From positions 1,426,001 to 1,490,000 of the forward strand of contig JADJIS010000003.1 in NCBI GenBank assembly GCA_016706865.1: a stretch of DNA of 64,000 nucleotides, in the 5' to 3' direction. Shown here piece by piece: positions 9,012 through 16,968 of this stretch. Every line of letters begins with the position of its first letter. Positions within the stretch are counted from its first letter, which is position 1. A program made the translations under genes and the position numbers. Below the pieces are notes generated by a model, which did not search any database, had not been told where the DNA came from, and was given only the letters and a program-made list of their open reading frames with translations. The stretch is from Bacteroidota bacterium. Lineage in GTDB: Bacteria; Bacteroidota; Bacteroidia; Chitinophagales; BACL12.

Positions 9012-9749
9012 ATGAAACAAATATTTCTTCTTCTCGGACTTTCTCTTTTCGCAGTTCAAAGCTTTGCTTGCGACAAATGCGGAAACTACAACAATGATGA
9101 TTTCCAAATCAAAAAAGTAAGCGTAAAACACTCACCTGAAATTGGTGCAACCATTTGGGAAATTACCGTAAAAGGAACGGCAGGAAAAACCACGCCAACA
9201 CCAGTAGGTCAACTCAATGGAGCACCTGTTTTGGGATACGTTTTCCCAACTTCCTTGAAACCAACTGATGTTGGATTTGGCGATACTGAAGGAATCGTGG
9301 CTTTAGCCCTTACTTCACATCCTGATTTTGACGACACTCCTCTTTGGGATGAAAATTCAGACCGCAATTTTGCCAATGACGGAATTGTTTGGCATCCGCA
9401 TTGGGTAATCTTAACAGAAGATAAGCGAGTAGAAGGTGGCTTAGCTGTAAAACAATTCGATCCAAAAGACACAACAGTCGTTTTACCTCCAACTAACCCT
9501 GGAATGCCAATGTATATGGATTCCCCCGGCTTTCAAGTTATCACAAAAGGAAATACAATAAGAGTAGTTGTTCCCGATTATCGAATAAACAACAAAACGG
9601 ATTTTTCCTTTGACGGTGTTGCAGCCTTTATGCAAGTAAATACAGGCGGAGATGGTGGGCACGGTGGCGGAGACAAACCAATGCTTGGCGTTTACAAAGT
9701 GTATTCGGTAGCTAGTGGTAATTTATCCTTACCATACAAAGTAAAATAA
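9012..9749 (+). CDS. Exported protein with N-terminal CDKCG motif, hypothetical
   Basis: A 245-residue protein with a clear signal peptide (cleavage near FACDKCG). Mature sequence starts with a Cys-x-x-Cys pair, followed by a beta-rich region with repeated Trp/His and a late Gly/His run (GGDGGHGGGD, about residues 212-221). The family was not recognised. The Cys pair and His run suggest metal or thiol chemistry in the periplasm. It lies between tandem operators and the DUF2024 genes, so it is probably regulated with them. Confidence 0.72.
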   Translation: MKQIFLLLGLSLFAVQSFACDKCGNYNNDDFQIKKVSVKHSPEIGATIWEITVKGTAGKTTPTPVGQLNGAPVLGYVFPTSLKPTDVGFGDTEGIVALALTSHPDFDDTPLWDENSDRNFANDGIVWHPHWVILTEDKRVEGGLAVKQFDPKDTTVVLPPTNPGMPMYMDSPGFQVITKGNTIRVVVPDYRINNKTDFSFDGVAAFMQVNTGGDGGHGGGDKPMLGVYKVYSVASGNLSLPYKVK

Positions 9750-9758
9750 CTCAAGAAA

Positions 9759-10037
9759 ATGGAAATTTCAGTTTACGATACGGTTTTTAAAAAAGAAGAT
9801 GGAACGCTACTCAAATTTGACATACTTGTTCCATCAAGTTTTACTGACTTAGAGAAAATTTACGAGTTCGGTAATTCCTATTTAAAAGCTGAAAATATTA
9901 GTGCCACTAACCTCATAAGTGCTGATGAATGTGCTTTTTGTCATATGGAAGTAGCTACTAAAGCGATTGAAAATGATATAAGGCAAAAGGGATATTCAAT
10001 TTTTAAGCACTGGGGATTCGAAACTTTAGTAAAATAA
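9759..10037 (+). CDS. DUF2024-family protein
   Basis: A 92-residue protein with the DUF2024 pattern: VYDT near the start, KFDI(L)VP, a YGN/FGNSYLKAE segment and a conserved C-x-F-C-H motif (about residues 67-71). The C-x-x-C-H motif resembles a metal site. Function is unknown. It begins nine bases after the exported protein and is probably co-transcribed with it. Confidence 0.85.
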   Translation: MEISVYDTVFKKEDGTLLKFDILVPSSFTDLEKIYEFGNSYLKAENISATNLISADECAFCHMEVATKAIENDIRQKGYSIFKHWGFETLVK

Positions 10038-10048
10038 GCCAAATAATT

Positions 10049-10080
10049 TTGCCTTGTAAAGTTAGGAATCCTATCTTTAC
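10049..10080 (+). promoter_or_regulatory. Promoter with MarR-type operator before the second DUF2024 gene
   Basis: TTTG (10049-10052), a 20-base spacer and TATCTTTA (10073-10080) fit a Bacteroidota promoter. The operator GTTAGGA-A-TCCTATC (10062-10076) overlaps the -7 box. It is the third unit in the cluster with this motif and would control the second DUF2024 gene, marR and the YggS gene as one operon. Confidence 0.6.
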
Positions 10081-10101
10081 AAGGTTTTTATTTTCAACAA
10101 A

Positions 10102-10452
10102 ATGAAACAAATAAACATATTGATTGCAATTGTCCTGTTACTAGGAATAACAACATTGGCACAATCAAACATCAAAACAGAAATAAAAATGAAAGTAGCA
10201 GTTTGGGACACCTATGTAACAAAAAAAGATGGTAGCATAATACACTTCGACATTGTCGCACCCGAAGAAATTAAAGATACTACCATAATTTACGGTTATG
10301 GTAGAGAATATTTAAAAACCAAAGGACAAGAAGATCAACCCTTAACATCAAAAGAATGTAGATTCTGCCACATCGAAACAGTGCGACCCCTATGGGAAGT
10401 TGAAATCAAACAAAAAGGGTATTTCATTATTGAAATGGAAAACTGTAAATGA
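10102..10452 (+). CDS. DUF2024-family protein with a signal-peptide-like extension
   Basis: The DUF2024 domain starts at about residue 30 (KVAVWDTYVTKKDG) and ends with the ECRFCH motif and the typical terminus KGYFIIEMENCK. It is a second copy of the upstream DUF2024 protein. Unusually, about 22 hydrophobic residues resembling a signal peptide precede it, so this copy may be exported. An internal ATG at 10189 would give the ordinary cytosolic form, so two start sites are possible. Confidence 0.8.
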   Translation: MKQINILIAIVLLLGITTLAQSNIKTEIKMKVAVWDTYVTKKDGSIIHFDIVAPEEIKDTTIIYGYGREYLKTKGQEDQPLTSKECRFCHIETVRPLWEVEIKQKGYFIIEMENCK

Positions 10453-11087
10453 AGAAAGTCATCACAAACCGAATGGACATTATGAAGAAATCATCTTTTC
10501 ACTTAACGGAGCAAAACCAAAAAATTGAAAGTCGCATTGTTGTTGCTTTGGAACGAATTTCAGAAGCATTCAGAGTATTACTATGGAATGAAAGCAAAGA
10601 AAACTCATTAAGTCCGATACAAATTCAAATTTTAATTTTCATTTATTTCCACTCGCTGGAAAAGTGTAAAGTAGGATATTTGGCAGATGAGTTCAATATG
10701 ACAAAAGCTACAATAAGCGATAGCGTAAAAATTTTGCTTTCAAAAGAACTAGTAACCAAGGAGACTGATCCAATTGACACTAGGAGTTTTTCGCTATCAC
10801 TCACATACGAAGGAAAAAAAATAGCAAAGAAGGCTTCATTATTTGCTTCATCAATAGAACAACCCATTGAAAAACTGACACAGGAACAAAAAACAATAAT
10901 GCTTAATGGATTGCTGAAATTGATTTATGACCTAAACAAATCAGGCATCATCACTATTCAAAGAATGTGTTTTACTTGCTCTAATTATCAACTTGAGAAA
11001 GGTGTTCACTACTGCAAACTTTTGAAATGTCAACTTGCCGAAAACGAATTGAGAATAGATTGTGCAGAACACGAATTGCAGCTATGA
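10449..11087 (+). CDS. MarR-family regulator with Cys-rich C terminus
   Basis: A winged helix-turn-helix covers about residues 45-130 (DEFNMTKATISDSVKILLSK is the recognition region). The C terminus carries MCFTC, HYC, KC and DC cysteines, suggesting a bound metal or redox-sensing cluster. The start overlaps the DUF2024 stop (ATGA); ATGs at 10473 and 10482 are alternatives. It probably binds the repeated operators at 8632, 8949 and 10062 and thus represses its own operon. Confidence 0.84.
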   Translation: MKKVITNRMDIMKKSSFHLTEQNQKIESRIVVALERISEAFRVLLWNESKENSLSPIQIQILIFIYFHSLEKCKVGYLADEFNMTKATISDSVKILLSKELVTKETDPIDTRSFSLSLTYEGKKIAKKASLFASSIEQPIEKLTQEQKTIMLNGLLKLIYDLNKSGIITIQRMCFTCSNYQLEKGVHYCKLLKCQLAENELRIDCAEHELQL

Positions 11088-11815
11088 GTTTAATTGTTGA
11101 AAATTTAGCCAAAATTAAACTACGAATAAAAAATGCAGCCGAATTTTCAGGCAGAAACTTCAATGAAATTAAACTTCTACTAGCAACTAAAACAGTTTCG
11201 GCTCAAAATATTATTACTGGAATCGAAACAGGAGAAACCTTAATTGGAGAAAATAAAATACAAGAGCTAAAAGATAAATATGAAGAACTGAAAAATACTC
11301 CGCACCAAACCCATTTCATAGGACATCTTCAAACCAACAAAATCAAGGAAGTTATAAAATATGCTGACTGCATACAATCGATTGACAGAATTGAATTAGC
11401 TGAAAAATTGCAAAAGAGATTGGAATTTGAAAATAGAACCTTGGATGTTTTTATCCAAGTTAACACCTCTTATGAAGCAAGTAAGTTTGGTGTTTCACCC
11501 GAAAATACTTTGACTTTTGCTCAACAAGTTAAACAACTTGACAGACTAAATATTAAAGGTTTAATGACCATCGGACTTTTTTCTGCGGAAACAGAAAAAG
11601 TTCGCAAGTGCTTTCAATTACTAAAGAACATTCAGATACGAATGTTAGAAAAAGACTTACCTGTTTACGAATTATCAATGGGAATGAGCAACGATTTAGA
11701 AATAGCCATTGAAGAAGGTTCAACGATAATTCGTGTTGGAACTGCAATATTCGGCAAACGTCCTTATCCAGACAGCTATTATTGGAATGACAAACAAGCC
11801 AACCCACAGCTGTAA
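11084..11815 (+). CDS. yggS: YggS/PLPBP-family pyridoxal-phosphate-binding protein
   Basis: A 243-residue PLP homeostasis protein with a single TIM-barrel domain. Family motifs are present: ATKTV with the PLP Lys at K36, IGENKIQE, FIGHLQTNK, LMTIG and the C-terminal LSMGMSNDLE and RVGTAIFGKR. It controls free PLP and amino-acid balance and is not an enzyme in the usual sense. The start at 11084 overlaps the marR stop, so it is translationally coupled to the redox regulon, an unusual setting for the family. Confidence 0.92.
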   Translation: MSLIVENLAKIKLRIKNAAEFSGRNFNEIKLLLATKTVSAQNIITGIETGETLIGENKIQELKDKYEELKNTPHQTHFIGHLQTNKIKEVIKYADCIQSIDRIELAEKLQKRLEFENRTLDVFIQVNTSYEASKFGVSPENTLTFAQQVKQLDRLNIKGLMTIGLFSAETEKVRKCFQLLKNIQIRMLEKDLPVYELSMGMSNDLEIAIEEGSTIIRVGTAIFGKRPYPDSYYWNDKQANPQL

Positions 11816-11868
11816 GCACATTTGCAATTCGCACAAGCCAACGCACAGACCAAAAATTGCAAAAGAGC
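11810..11868. repeat. Right copy of the imperfect repeat flanking the MarR regulon
   Basis: Starts at the yggS stop codon. It has the same ordered blocks as 8434-8550 without the 45-base insertion. TTTGCAATT and AATTGCAAA can pair over a loop of about 25 bases, so it may terminate transcription just before the cassette array. The 3.4 kb MarR regulon therefore sits between direct repeats. Confidence 0.5.
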
Positions 11869-12036
11869 TTCCACCTTTCCCACCCAAAGAAAAATTATTT
11901 TTTAAAATTTCCTTCCCTACTAAAATTTTTAAAACTGCTACCCACAGCCGACACAAACAGACCCATTCGCAACTCGACAATGACAGCGAAACTCACAGCA
12001 GACAAGGACTTTACAACCTCGACTGACAGAAGGCCA
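11869..12036. other. Non-coding left border of the cassette array
   Basis: About 170 bases between the repeat and the first attC site. Short open frames here lack start signals and family features. No integron integrase gene and no recognisable attI site were seen. A few CACAG-rich words repeat the neighbouring composition. Confidence 0.4.
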
Positions 12037-12171
12037 GCTTATAACAGCGGTTTGGCAAAAGTGGCGGTTCAGTGCTTCGTATGACAATTTTTCGTATAAT
12101 TGAAGTGCGGTTCTTCGTATGAAGTTTAGTCGTTAAAATCGCCACCTTCGCCAAGCCGCAAAACGTTAGGT
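12037..12171 (+). repeat. attC site 1 (first of array, GGTTTGGC-type)
   Basis: Tag GCTTATAAC (12037-12045), arms GGTTTGGC..GTGGCG and CGCCAC..GCCAAGCC, core GTTAGGT at 12165. No matching GTTATAAGC was found to its left, so this marks the left edge of the array. Confidence 0.8.
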
Positions 12172-12272
12172 GCGATTTTAGAATCATCGAAAACCGAAAA
12201 CTACTAGTCTTCCTTAGCGACAATCCTCACTCCTATTAGGACTCCATTTTGAACTTTTTTTCGAATTATTAG

Positions 12273-12302
12273 TTGTTCATTCGGACAACTTTATTATCTT
12301 TG
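12273..12302 (+). promoter_or_regulatory. Promoter/operator of toxin-antitoxin module 1
   Basis: TTG (12273-12275), N19, TATCTTTG (12295-12302); the toxin ATG follows six bases later, so the transcript is nearly leaderless. AGTTGTTC-ATTC-GGACAACT forms a near-perfect inverted repeat over the -33 region, a likely site for the Xre antitoxin. Copies lie before modules 2 and 5. Confidence 0.72.
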
Positions 12303-12308
12303 CCTTTG

Positions 12309-12653
12309 ATGGGACTTGAGAAAGTGAGAACGGTGTTTTTGTTTAAGGACTATTTTACTGACTTCTATACAAAACAGAAGCAAAAAGTAAAGGACAAAAT
12401 ACTTTGGACTTTCAGAATTATAGAAAGTCAAAAACATGTGCCGGAGGACTATTTAAAACATATTGAAGGCACGACCGGACTTTATGAAATCAGAGTGCAG
12501 CAGGGTGGCGACATTTTTCGAATATTTTGCTTTTTTGATGAAGGGAAACTGATCGTCCTGGCAAATGGATTTCAGAAAAAATCGCAAAAGACTCCAAGGG
12601 CAGAAATTGAAAAAGCTTTAAAAATTAAAACCGAATATGAAGAAGAAAAATAA
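12309..12653 (+). CDS. HigB-like toxin, RelE/ParE superfamily (Gp49/DUF891 type), module 1
   Basis: A 114-residue predicted mRNA interferase of the phage-derived Gp49-like group. Typical features are the VFLFKDYF start, the central EDYLKHIEGTTGLYEIR and DIFRIFCFFDEGKLIVLANGF strands, and a Lys-rich tail. The ATG at 12309 is chosen because an upstream TTG lies inside the promoter. The antitoxin gene overlaps its end by 17 bases, toxin first as in HigBA. It forms a cassette of its own (12166-13091) with its own promoter, so it needs no array promoter. Confidence 0.87.
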   Translation: MGLEKVRTVFLFKDYFTDFYTKQKQKVKDKILWTFRIIESQKHVPEDYLKHIEGTTGLYEIRVQQGGDIFRIFCFFDEGKLIVLANGFQKKSQKTPRAEIEKALKIKTEYEEEK

Positions 12654-12939
12654 TCTAAAATCTCTTGACCAATTTGTGGAAGAACAATATGGTAAAAAAG
12701 GGACTGCTAAACGTGATAAATTTGAGAAGGGATTTAAAGCATTTGAACTTGGAGTTTTAATTCAACAAGCGCGACTTAAAAAAGGAATGACTCAAGAAGA
12801 ACTTGCATTAAAGTGCGGAACTAATAAAGGCTATATTTCTAAAATCGAAAATAATATTAAAGAAGTGCGCATATCGACATTACAAAAAATAGTGGAACTT
12901 GGTTTGGACGGACATCTTGAACTTACAATTAAACTTTGA
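12637..12939 (+). CDS. HigA-like Xre-family antitoxin, module 1
   Basis: A 100-residue antitoxin. Residues 1-35 form a Lys-rich toxin-binding segment; residues 40-95 hold an Xre helix-turn-helix (MTQEELALKCGTNKGYISKIENN). It neutralises the upstream toxin and probably represses the operon at the inverted repeat over the promoter. The start lies inside the toxin gene. Nearly identical products come from modules 2 and 5. Confidence 0.88.
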   Translation: MKKKNNLKSLDQFVEEQYGKKGTAKRDKFEKGFKAFELGVLIQQARLKKGMTQEELALKCGTNKGYISKIENNIKEVRISTLQKIVELGLDGHLELTIKL

Positions 12940-12964
12940 AATAAAATCATCCTCCGAAAAAACC

Positions 12965-13097
12965 GCACATAACAAGCAGATTTGCGCCAGCGGGGCGACG
13001 ACCACCTCCGAATAATTCCCGATACCTAAAACTTCGTATTTTTATTATAGATTTTCGGTTGCCTTCTCCGCCGTCGCAAATCTGCAAAACGTTACAA
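12965..13097 (+). repeat. attC site 2 (major GCGCC-type)
   Basis: Tag GCACATAAC (12965), core GTTACAA (13091). Closes the 926 bp cassette 12166-13091, whose start TTAGGTGC differs from the tag complement by one base. Confidence 0.85.
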
Positions 13098-13113
13098 GCA
13101 ATTTTAACCAACT

Positions 13114-13677
13114 GTGTATAGACTAATTTTCATGTTGAGCATTTTGACTTGCACAATTTGCAATAATAATGTCGACTCGAGAGACAATTCTACTGAACTG
13201 CCCGACAAATCAAAAAATTCATTTGAGACTTGCTTTGGCAACATTGACACTTCAAAAGCTGGAAAGACCAAAGGTTGCTCTGGTGGAACTTATAAACTAA
13301 TCAATGATAAATATGTAATTCGGATATTCCCTGACTTTAATATTCAGTTTGATAGTTGCTATATCGTAACCATTAACAGTTCAAATGCAGAACGACTGAC
13401 AGAACTTTTAATATTTGAAAACAACAACGCAAACCTTACAAACATTTGCACAGACATTATAATAGTAAATAATCCTAAACCTACTCGACAATTATATGCG
13501 CAAAGCGGACAATTAATTATCGGGTTTAGCGACCCGATTGATCTTTATGGCAGCCCGACATGTCACACGACTATTTTAATAAAAAGACTTGTATTTATAG
13601 ACAGACAAACGGGAGACAAAATAGTAATCGAGAATGAATTACTTTGGAAGGTGCTTGATACCGGGACACCTGGTTGA
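13114..13677 (+). CDS. Putative lipoprotein, hypothetical cassette gene
   Basis: A 187-residue product starting at GTG 13114 (an in-frame ATG lies at 13132). It has a short hydrophobic signal ending in Cys residues (about residues 12-16), so it is likely a lipoprotein or exported protein. The rest is beta-rich with Cys at several positions and no recognised family. It is the only gene of cassette 13092-13815. Confidence 0.65.
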   Translation: MYRLIFMLSILTCTICNNNVDSRDNSTELPDKSKNSFETCFGNIDTSKAGKTKGCSGGTYKLINDKYVIRIFPDFNIQFDSCYIVTINSSNAERLTELLIFENNNANLTNICTDIIIVNNPKPTRQLYAQSGQLIIGFSDPIDLYGSPTCHTTILIKRLVFIDRQTGDKIVIENELLWKVLDTGTPG

Positions 13678-13687
13678 CAGATAAACT

Positions 13688-13821
13688 GCTTGTAACAAGC
13701 ACATTTGCGCCAGCGTGGCGACGACCACCTCAGAATATTTTTCAATCACCTAAAACTTCGTATTTTTATTAGAGATTTTCGATTGCCTTCCCCGCCATCG
13801 CAAATCTGCAAAACGTTAGCG
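13688..13821 (+). repeat. attC site 3 (major type)
   Basis: Tag GCTTGTAAC is the exact complement of the cassette start GTTACAAGC at 13091. Core GTTAGCG at 13815. Confidence 0.88.
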
Positions 13822-13875
13822 GTAATTGTACCCAAACAAACTTAATTCTACTTAACAAAAGAACATTTGATTAAA

Positions 13876-14271
13876 ATGAACTATCAAAAAGCTAAGATTC
13901 TTCTATGTTTGATAACTCTGACATTAATTGCAAGTAATAAAACTTCAAGTCAGACATCTTGTGACGCTACGATACACGCTATTGACTCAACTATTCGTGA
14001 ATTAGTATTTCAGAAGAATAAGACATCAGGACATAGTGACTCAGAAACACCATTTGACACCTTAAATCTTAGAGTACTATTTACTTTTGACACCTATGGT
14101 GACTTTAAAGATATAAAGGTAAAGAAACTTCAATGTGTAAAATGCGGGGACGAAGATAAAAACCGCTTTAGAGAAGAAACTGTAAAATTAATATTAAGTG
14201 CGAAAGGAATAAAACCTTGCGATCTACCACTTAAATTTGAACTGCCAGTCAAATATGTTTTATACGACTAG
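13876..14271 (+). CDS. Exported protein, possibly TonB-C-terminal-like, hypothetical
   Basis: A 131-residue protein with a signal peptide (residues 1-25, ending near SSQ). The mature part reads beta-alpha-beta (LNLRVLFTFDTYGDFKDIKVKKL, then a helix and PVKY), which resembles the small TonB C-terminal fold often found alone in Bacteroidota; this is a tentative reading. A C-x-x-C lies mid-domain. It is the sole gene of cassette 13816-14414. Confidence 0.65.
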   Translation: MNYQKAKILLCLITLTLIASNKTSSQTSCDATIHAIDSTIRELVFQKNKTSGHSDSETPFDTLNLRVLFTFDTYGDFKDIKVKKLQCVKCGDEDKNRFREETVKLILSAKGIKPCDLPLKFELPVKYVLYD

Positions 14272-14287
14272 GGAAAATAAAACAACT

Positions 14288-14420
14288 ACCGCTAACAGCA
14301 CATTTGCGCCAGCAGGGCGACGACCACCTCTGAATAATTTTCGATAACCCAAAACTTTGTATTTTTATTAAAGATTTTCGATCGCCTTCCCCGCCATCGC
14401 AAATCTGCGGAACGTTAGCG
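14288..14420 (+). repeat. attC site 4 (major type)
   Basis: Tag ACCGCTAAC exactly complements the cassette start GTTAGCGGT at 13815. Core GTTAGCG at 14414. Confidence 0.88.
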
Positions 14421-14427
14421 GTAATTA

Positions 14428-15102
14428 ATGAGACAACTACCCTCTATATTGATTTCTATTTTAATTTTCTTGACTTCATGCCAAGACAGCAAAACAAGCT
14501 TTGAATATGACCCGACTGTTCAGTACCCCCTTTTAAATCCTGGAGATTTTTGGGTTGACAAATTTGACCAAAGAGGCTTGCAAAATGCTATTATCTACCG
14601 AGACAAAATTTATTGTAACACAATCGATGTTGCTGGTGACGGCAATTTTCTTTACTGTTTGAATCCGAAGAATGGACTTGTTGTCTGGCGTGGACATGTT
14701 GAAGCATATGCAACTCAACCAGCATCTTTTTTTAAGGACATAGTTATTTATAGTTCATACTTAGGCGACATTTCAACATTTGACAATGAAGGTGCAAATC
14801 TTTGGAACGCCAAGTTTGACCATCCATATGGAGGACATTGGCTTGATACAATTAATTCAAGGCTATTGGTAAAGACTGTTTATTGGAAATATGTTTCAGA
14901 GTACGATGTAAAGACTGGAATACTTATTTCAAACATTGAAAATGACTCTTTACAAAAACAAATTGAGAGCAAAATGAAAGATGAAAGACTTTTAGAAAAG
15001 CATGAGTATCATTTTATTGAAACGGGTAAACCATATACTCTTAAATGTAGACCCTCAAATGGGAATGAAATTGGAGAATATACAATCGAAATAGAAAAAT
15101 AA
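14428..15102 (+). CDS. Lipoprotein with PQQ-like beta-propeller repeats
   Basis: A 224-residue lipoprotein (signal ending LIFLTSC, Cys about 18). Repeated blades of the PQQ/quinoprotein kind are visible: FLYCLNPKNGLVVW, then ISTFDNEGANLW and VSEYDVKTGILI. The number of blades is low for a closed propeller, so it may be truncated or oligomeric. Ligand unknown. The ATG lies 14 bases after the attC core, as is common in cassettes. Sole gene of cassette 14415-15232. Confidence 0.72.
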   Translation: MRQLPSILISILIFLTSCQDSKTSFEYDPTVQYPLLNPGDFWVDKFDQRGLQNAIIYRDKIYCNTIDVAGDGNFLYCLNPKNGLVVWRGHVEAYATQPASFFKDIVIYSSYLGDISTFDNEGANLWNAKFDHPYGGHWLDTINSRLLVKTVYWKYVSEYDVKTGILISNIENDSLQKQIESKMKDERLLEKHEYHFIETGKPYTLKCRPSNGNEIGEYTIEIEK

Positions 15103-15104
15103 CT

Positions 15105-15238
15105 ACCGCTAACAAGCACATTTGCGCCAGCTGGGCGACAACCACCTCAGAATAATTTTCGATAACCTAAAACTTTGTATTTTTATTAAAGATTTTCGGT
15201 TGCCTTCCCAGCCGTCGCAAATCTGCAAAACGTTATGT
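15105..15238 (+). repeat. attC site 5 (major type)
   Basis: Tag ACCGCTAAC exactly complements GTTAGCGGT at 14414. Core GTTATGT at 15232. Confidence 0.88.
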
Positions 15239-15341
15239 GCGATTTTAGAAATACTGAAAACATCATACTTTCAGGTCTGCTTCAGCGACAATCCACCCTC
15301 CTACCAAGTCTCTTAAATGAACTTTTTTTTATAAAAAATAG

Positions 15342-15371
15342 TTGTTCATTCGGACAACTTTATTATCTTTG
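15342..15371 (+). promoter_or_regulatory. Promoter/operator of toxin-antitoxin module 2
   Basis: TTG (15342-15344), N19, TATCTTTG (15364-15371), with the same inverted repeat as module 1. The toxin ATG is six bases downstream. Confidence 0.72.
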
Positions 15372-15377
15372 CTTTTG

Positions 15378-15722
15378 ATGGGACTTGAGAAAGTGAGAAC
15401 GGTGTTTTTGTTTAAGGACTATTTTACTGACTTCTATGCAAAACAGAAGCAAAAAGTAAAGGACAAAATAATTTGGACTTTCAGAATTATTGAAGGACAA
15501 AAATATGTGCCGGAGGACTATTTAAAACATATCGAAGGCACGACCGGACTTTATGAAATCAGAGTTCAGCAGGGTGGCGACATTTTTCGAATATTTTGCT
15601 TTTTTGATGAAGGAAAGTTGATCGTCCTTGCAAATGGATTTCAGAAAAAATCGCAAAAGACTCCGAAGACAGAGATAGAAAAAGCTTTAAAAATTAAAAA
15701 AGAATATGAAGAAGAAAAATAA
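15378..15722 (+). CDS. HigB-like toxin, module 2
   Basis: A 114-residue toxin differing from module 1 at only a few residues (for example IIWTF for ILWTF and EGQKYV for ESQKHV). Same RelE/Gp49-like family, same promoter, same 17-base overlap with its antitoxin gene. It forms cassette 15233-16161, 3 kb from module 1. Confidence 0.87.
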   Translation: MGLEKVRTVFLFKDYFTDFYAKQKQKVKDKIIWTFRIIEGQKYVPEDYLKHIEGTTGLYEIRVQQGGDIFRIFCFFDEGKLIVLANGFQKKSQKTPKTEIEKALKIKKEYEEEK

Positions 15723-16008
15723 TTTAAAATCCCTTGACCAATTTGTAGAAGAACAATATGGTAAAAAAGGGACGGTAAAACGTGATAAATTTGAGAAAGG
15801 CTTTAAATCATTTGAACTTGGTGTTTTAATTCAACAGGCGCGACTAAAAAAAGGAATGACTCAAGAAGAACTTGCGTTGAAATGCGGAACAAATAAAGGA
15901 TACATTTCTAAAATAGAAAATAATATTAAAGAAGTCCGCATATCAACATTACAAAAAATAGTGGAACTTGGGTTGGGGGGACATCTTGAACTGACAATTA
16001 AACTTTGA
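15706..16008 (+). CDS. HigA-like Xre antitoxin, module 2
   Basis: A 100-residue Xre-type antitoxin almost identical to module 1 (changes at about residues 24, 31 and 92). Because the proteins are so close, cross-neutralisation between modules 1, 2 and 5 is likely; that is inference. Helix-turn-helix at about residues 45-90. Confidence 0.88.
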   Translation: MKKKNNLKSLDQFVEEQYGKKGTVKRDKFEKGFKSFELGVLIQQARLKKGMTQEELALKCGTNKGYISKIENNIKEVRISTLQKIVELGLGGHLELTIKL

Positions 16009-16033
16009 AATAAAATCATCCTCCGAAAAAACC

Positions 16034-16167
16034 GCACATAACAAGCACATTTGCGCCAGCGGGGCGACGATCACCTCAGAATAATTTTCGATAACCTAAA
16101 ACTTCGTATTTTTATTAAAGATTTTCGATTGCCTTCCCCGCCGTCGCAAATCTGCTGCACGTTAAAT
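16034..16167 (+). repeat. attC site 6 (major type)
   Basis: Tag GCACATAAC exactly complements GTTATGTGC at 15232. Core GTTAAAT at 16161. Confidence 0.88.
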
Positions 16168-16918
16168 GCTATTGCTCGGAAATCAAAATCTCACTGCTAA
16201 ACAAAATAATTTTCTTCCAATTTTAGGCGACAAATTTTTAATAATTTGCCGGTGACATGCAGAATAATATTTGCGACAAAATATTTCGGTAATTCATTTA
16301 TCTGTTTTTTGACCTTTTTTGTGAAACGGGTGACTTCCAATTTTTAAAATAAATTCCTTGCGAACTTTTGAGAATTTTATGCTTGTTTTTTGGTGACAAT
16401 TTATAAAAAATAGTGTGACAAATTGTTGAGTTACATTTTCGCATTTGTGTTTGCAGACAAAGTTGAATTTCGTGCGACATTGCAGAATATTTGCGACAAA
16501 ATATTTTGGTAATTCATTTATCTGTTTTTTGACCTATTTTGTGAAACGGGTGACTTCCAATTTTTAAAATAAATTACATGCGAACATTTGAGAATTTTAT
16601 GCTTGTTTTTTGGTGACAATTTTTAAAATAAATTCCGTGCGAACTATTGAGAATTTTATGCTTGTATTTTGGTGACAATTTTTAAAAAGAGTGTGACAAA
16701 TTGTTGAGTTGCATTTAGCATTTGTGTTTGCAGACAAAGTTGAATTTCGTGCGACATTGCAGAATGCACTTTCAATAGAATGTGGCACCATCATTTAACA
16801 AAGGCTTTGCACAATGGTGGTTGATGAGAAAAATTGATATATTTGTTTTCAAATGTAAACCATAGGTTAACGGATGTGAAGCGGTTGGGTTTTCCACCAC
16901 TGCGCAAAGCCCTAAACG
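16162..16918 (+). mobile_element. Non-coding cassette with internal repeats, copy 1
   Basis: A 757 bp cassette with no supportable gene. It starts TTAAATG and ends CATTTAAC plus attC 7. Inside, a ~225 bp block starting near GCAGAAT at 16259 is repeated from about 16482, and within the second block a ~60 bp piece (AATTTTTAAAATAAATT..GTGACAA) is itself doubled. A second copy lies at 19072-19829 with one single-base length difference. The minus-strand frame at 16298-16480 is low-complexity and lacks protein features. Confidence 0.8.
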
Positions 16919-16924
16919 TTATGT
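16792..16924 (+). repeat. attC site 7 (GGCTTTGCAC-type)
   Basis: Tag CATTTAAC complements GTTAAATG at 16161. Arms GGCTTTGCACAATGGTGG and CCACCACTGCGCAAAGCC; core GTTATGT at 16918. Confidence 0.87.
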
Positions 16925-16968
16925 GTAAGCTTAAAGACAACGACCCCTAAACAAACAGACAGATAAAA

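Noticed and set aside
1..12036. Integron integrase or attI at the left border
   Set aside because: Every supported gene here belongs to another family; no tyrosine recombinase motif (R..HxxR..Y) was seen.
15122..15316. Plus-strand frames starting inside attC sites (also 26879 and 43949)
   Set aside because: They share the same attC-derived N terminus (MRQxGD..IIFDNLKL) and end soon after; artefacts of an open frame in the repeat.
16298..16480. Minus-strand 60-codon frame in the non-coding cassette (also 19208-19390)
   Set aside because: Low-complexity Lys/Ser/His-rich translation, no start context, identical only because the cassette is duplicated.
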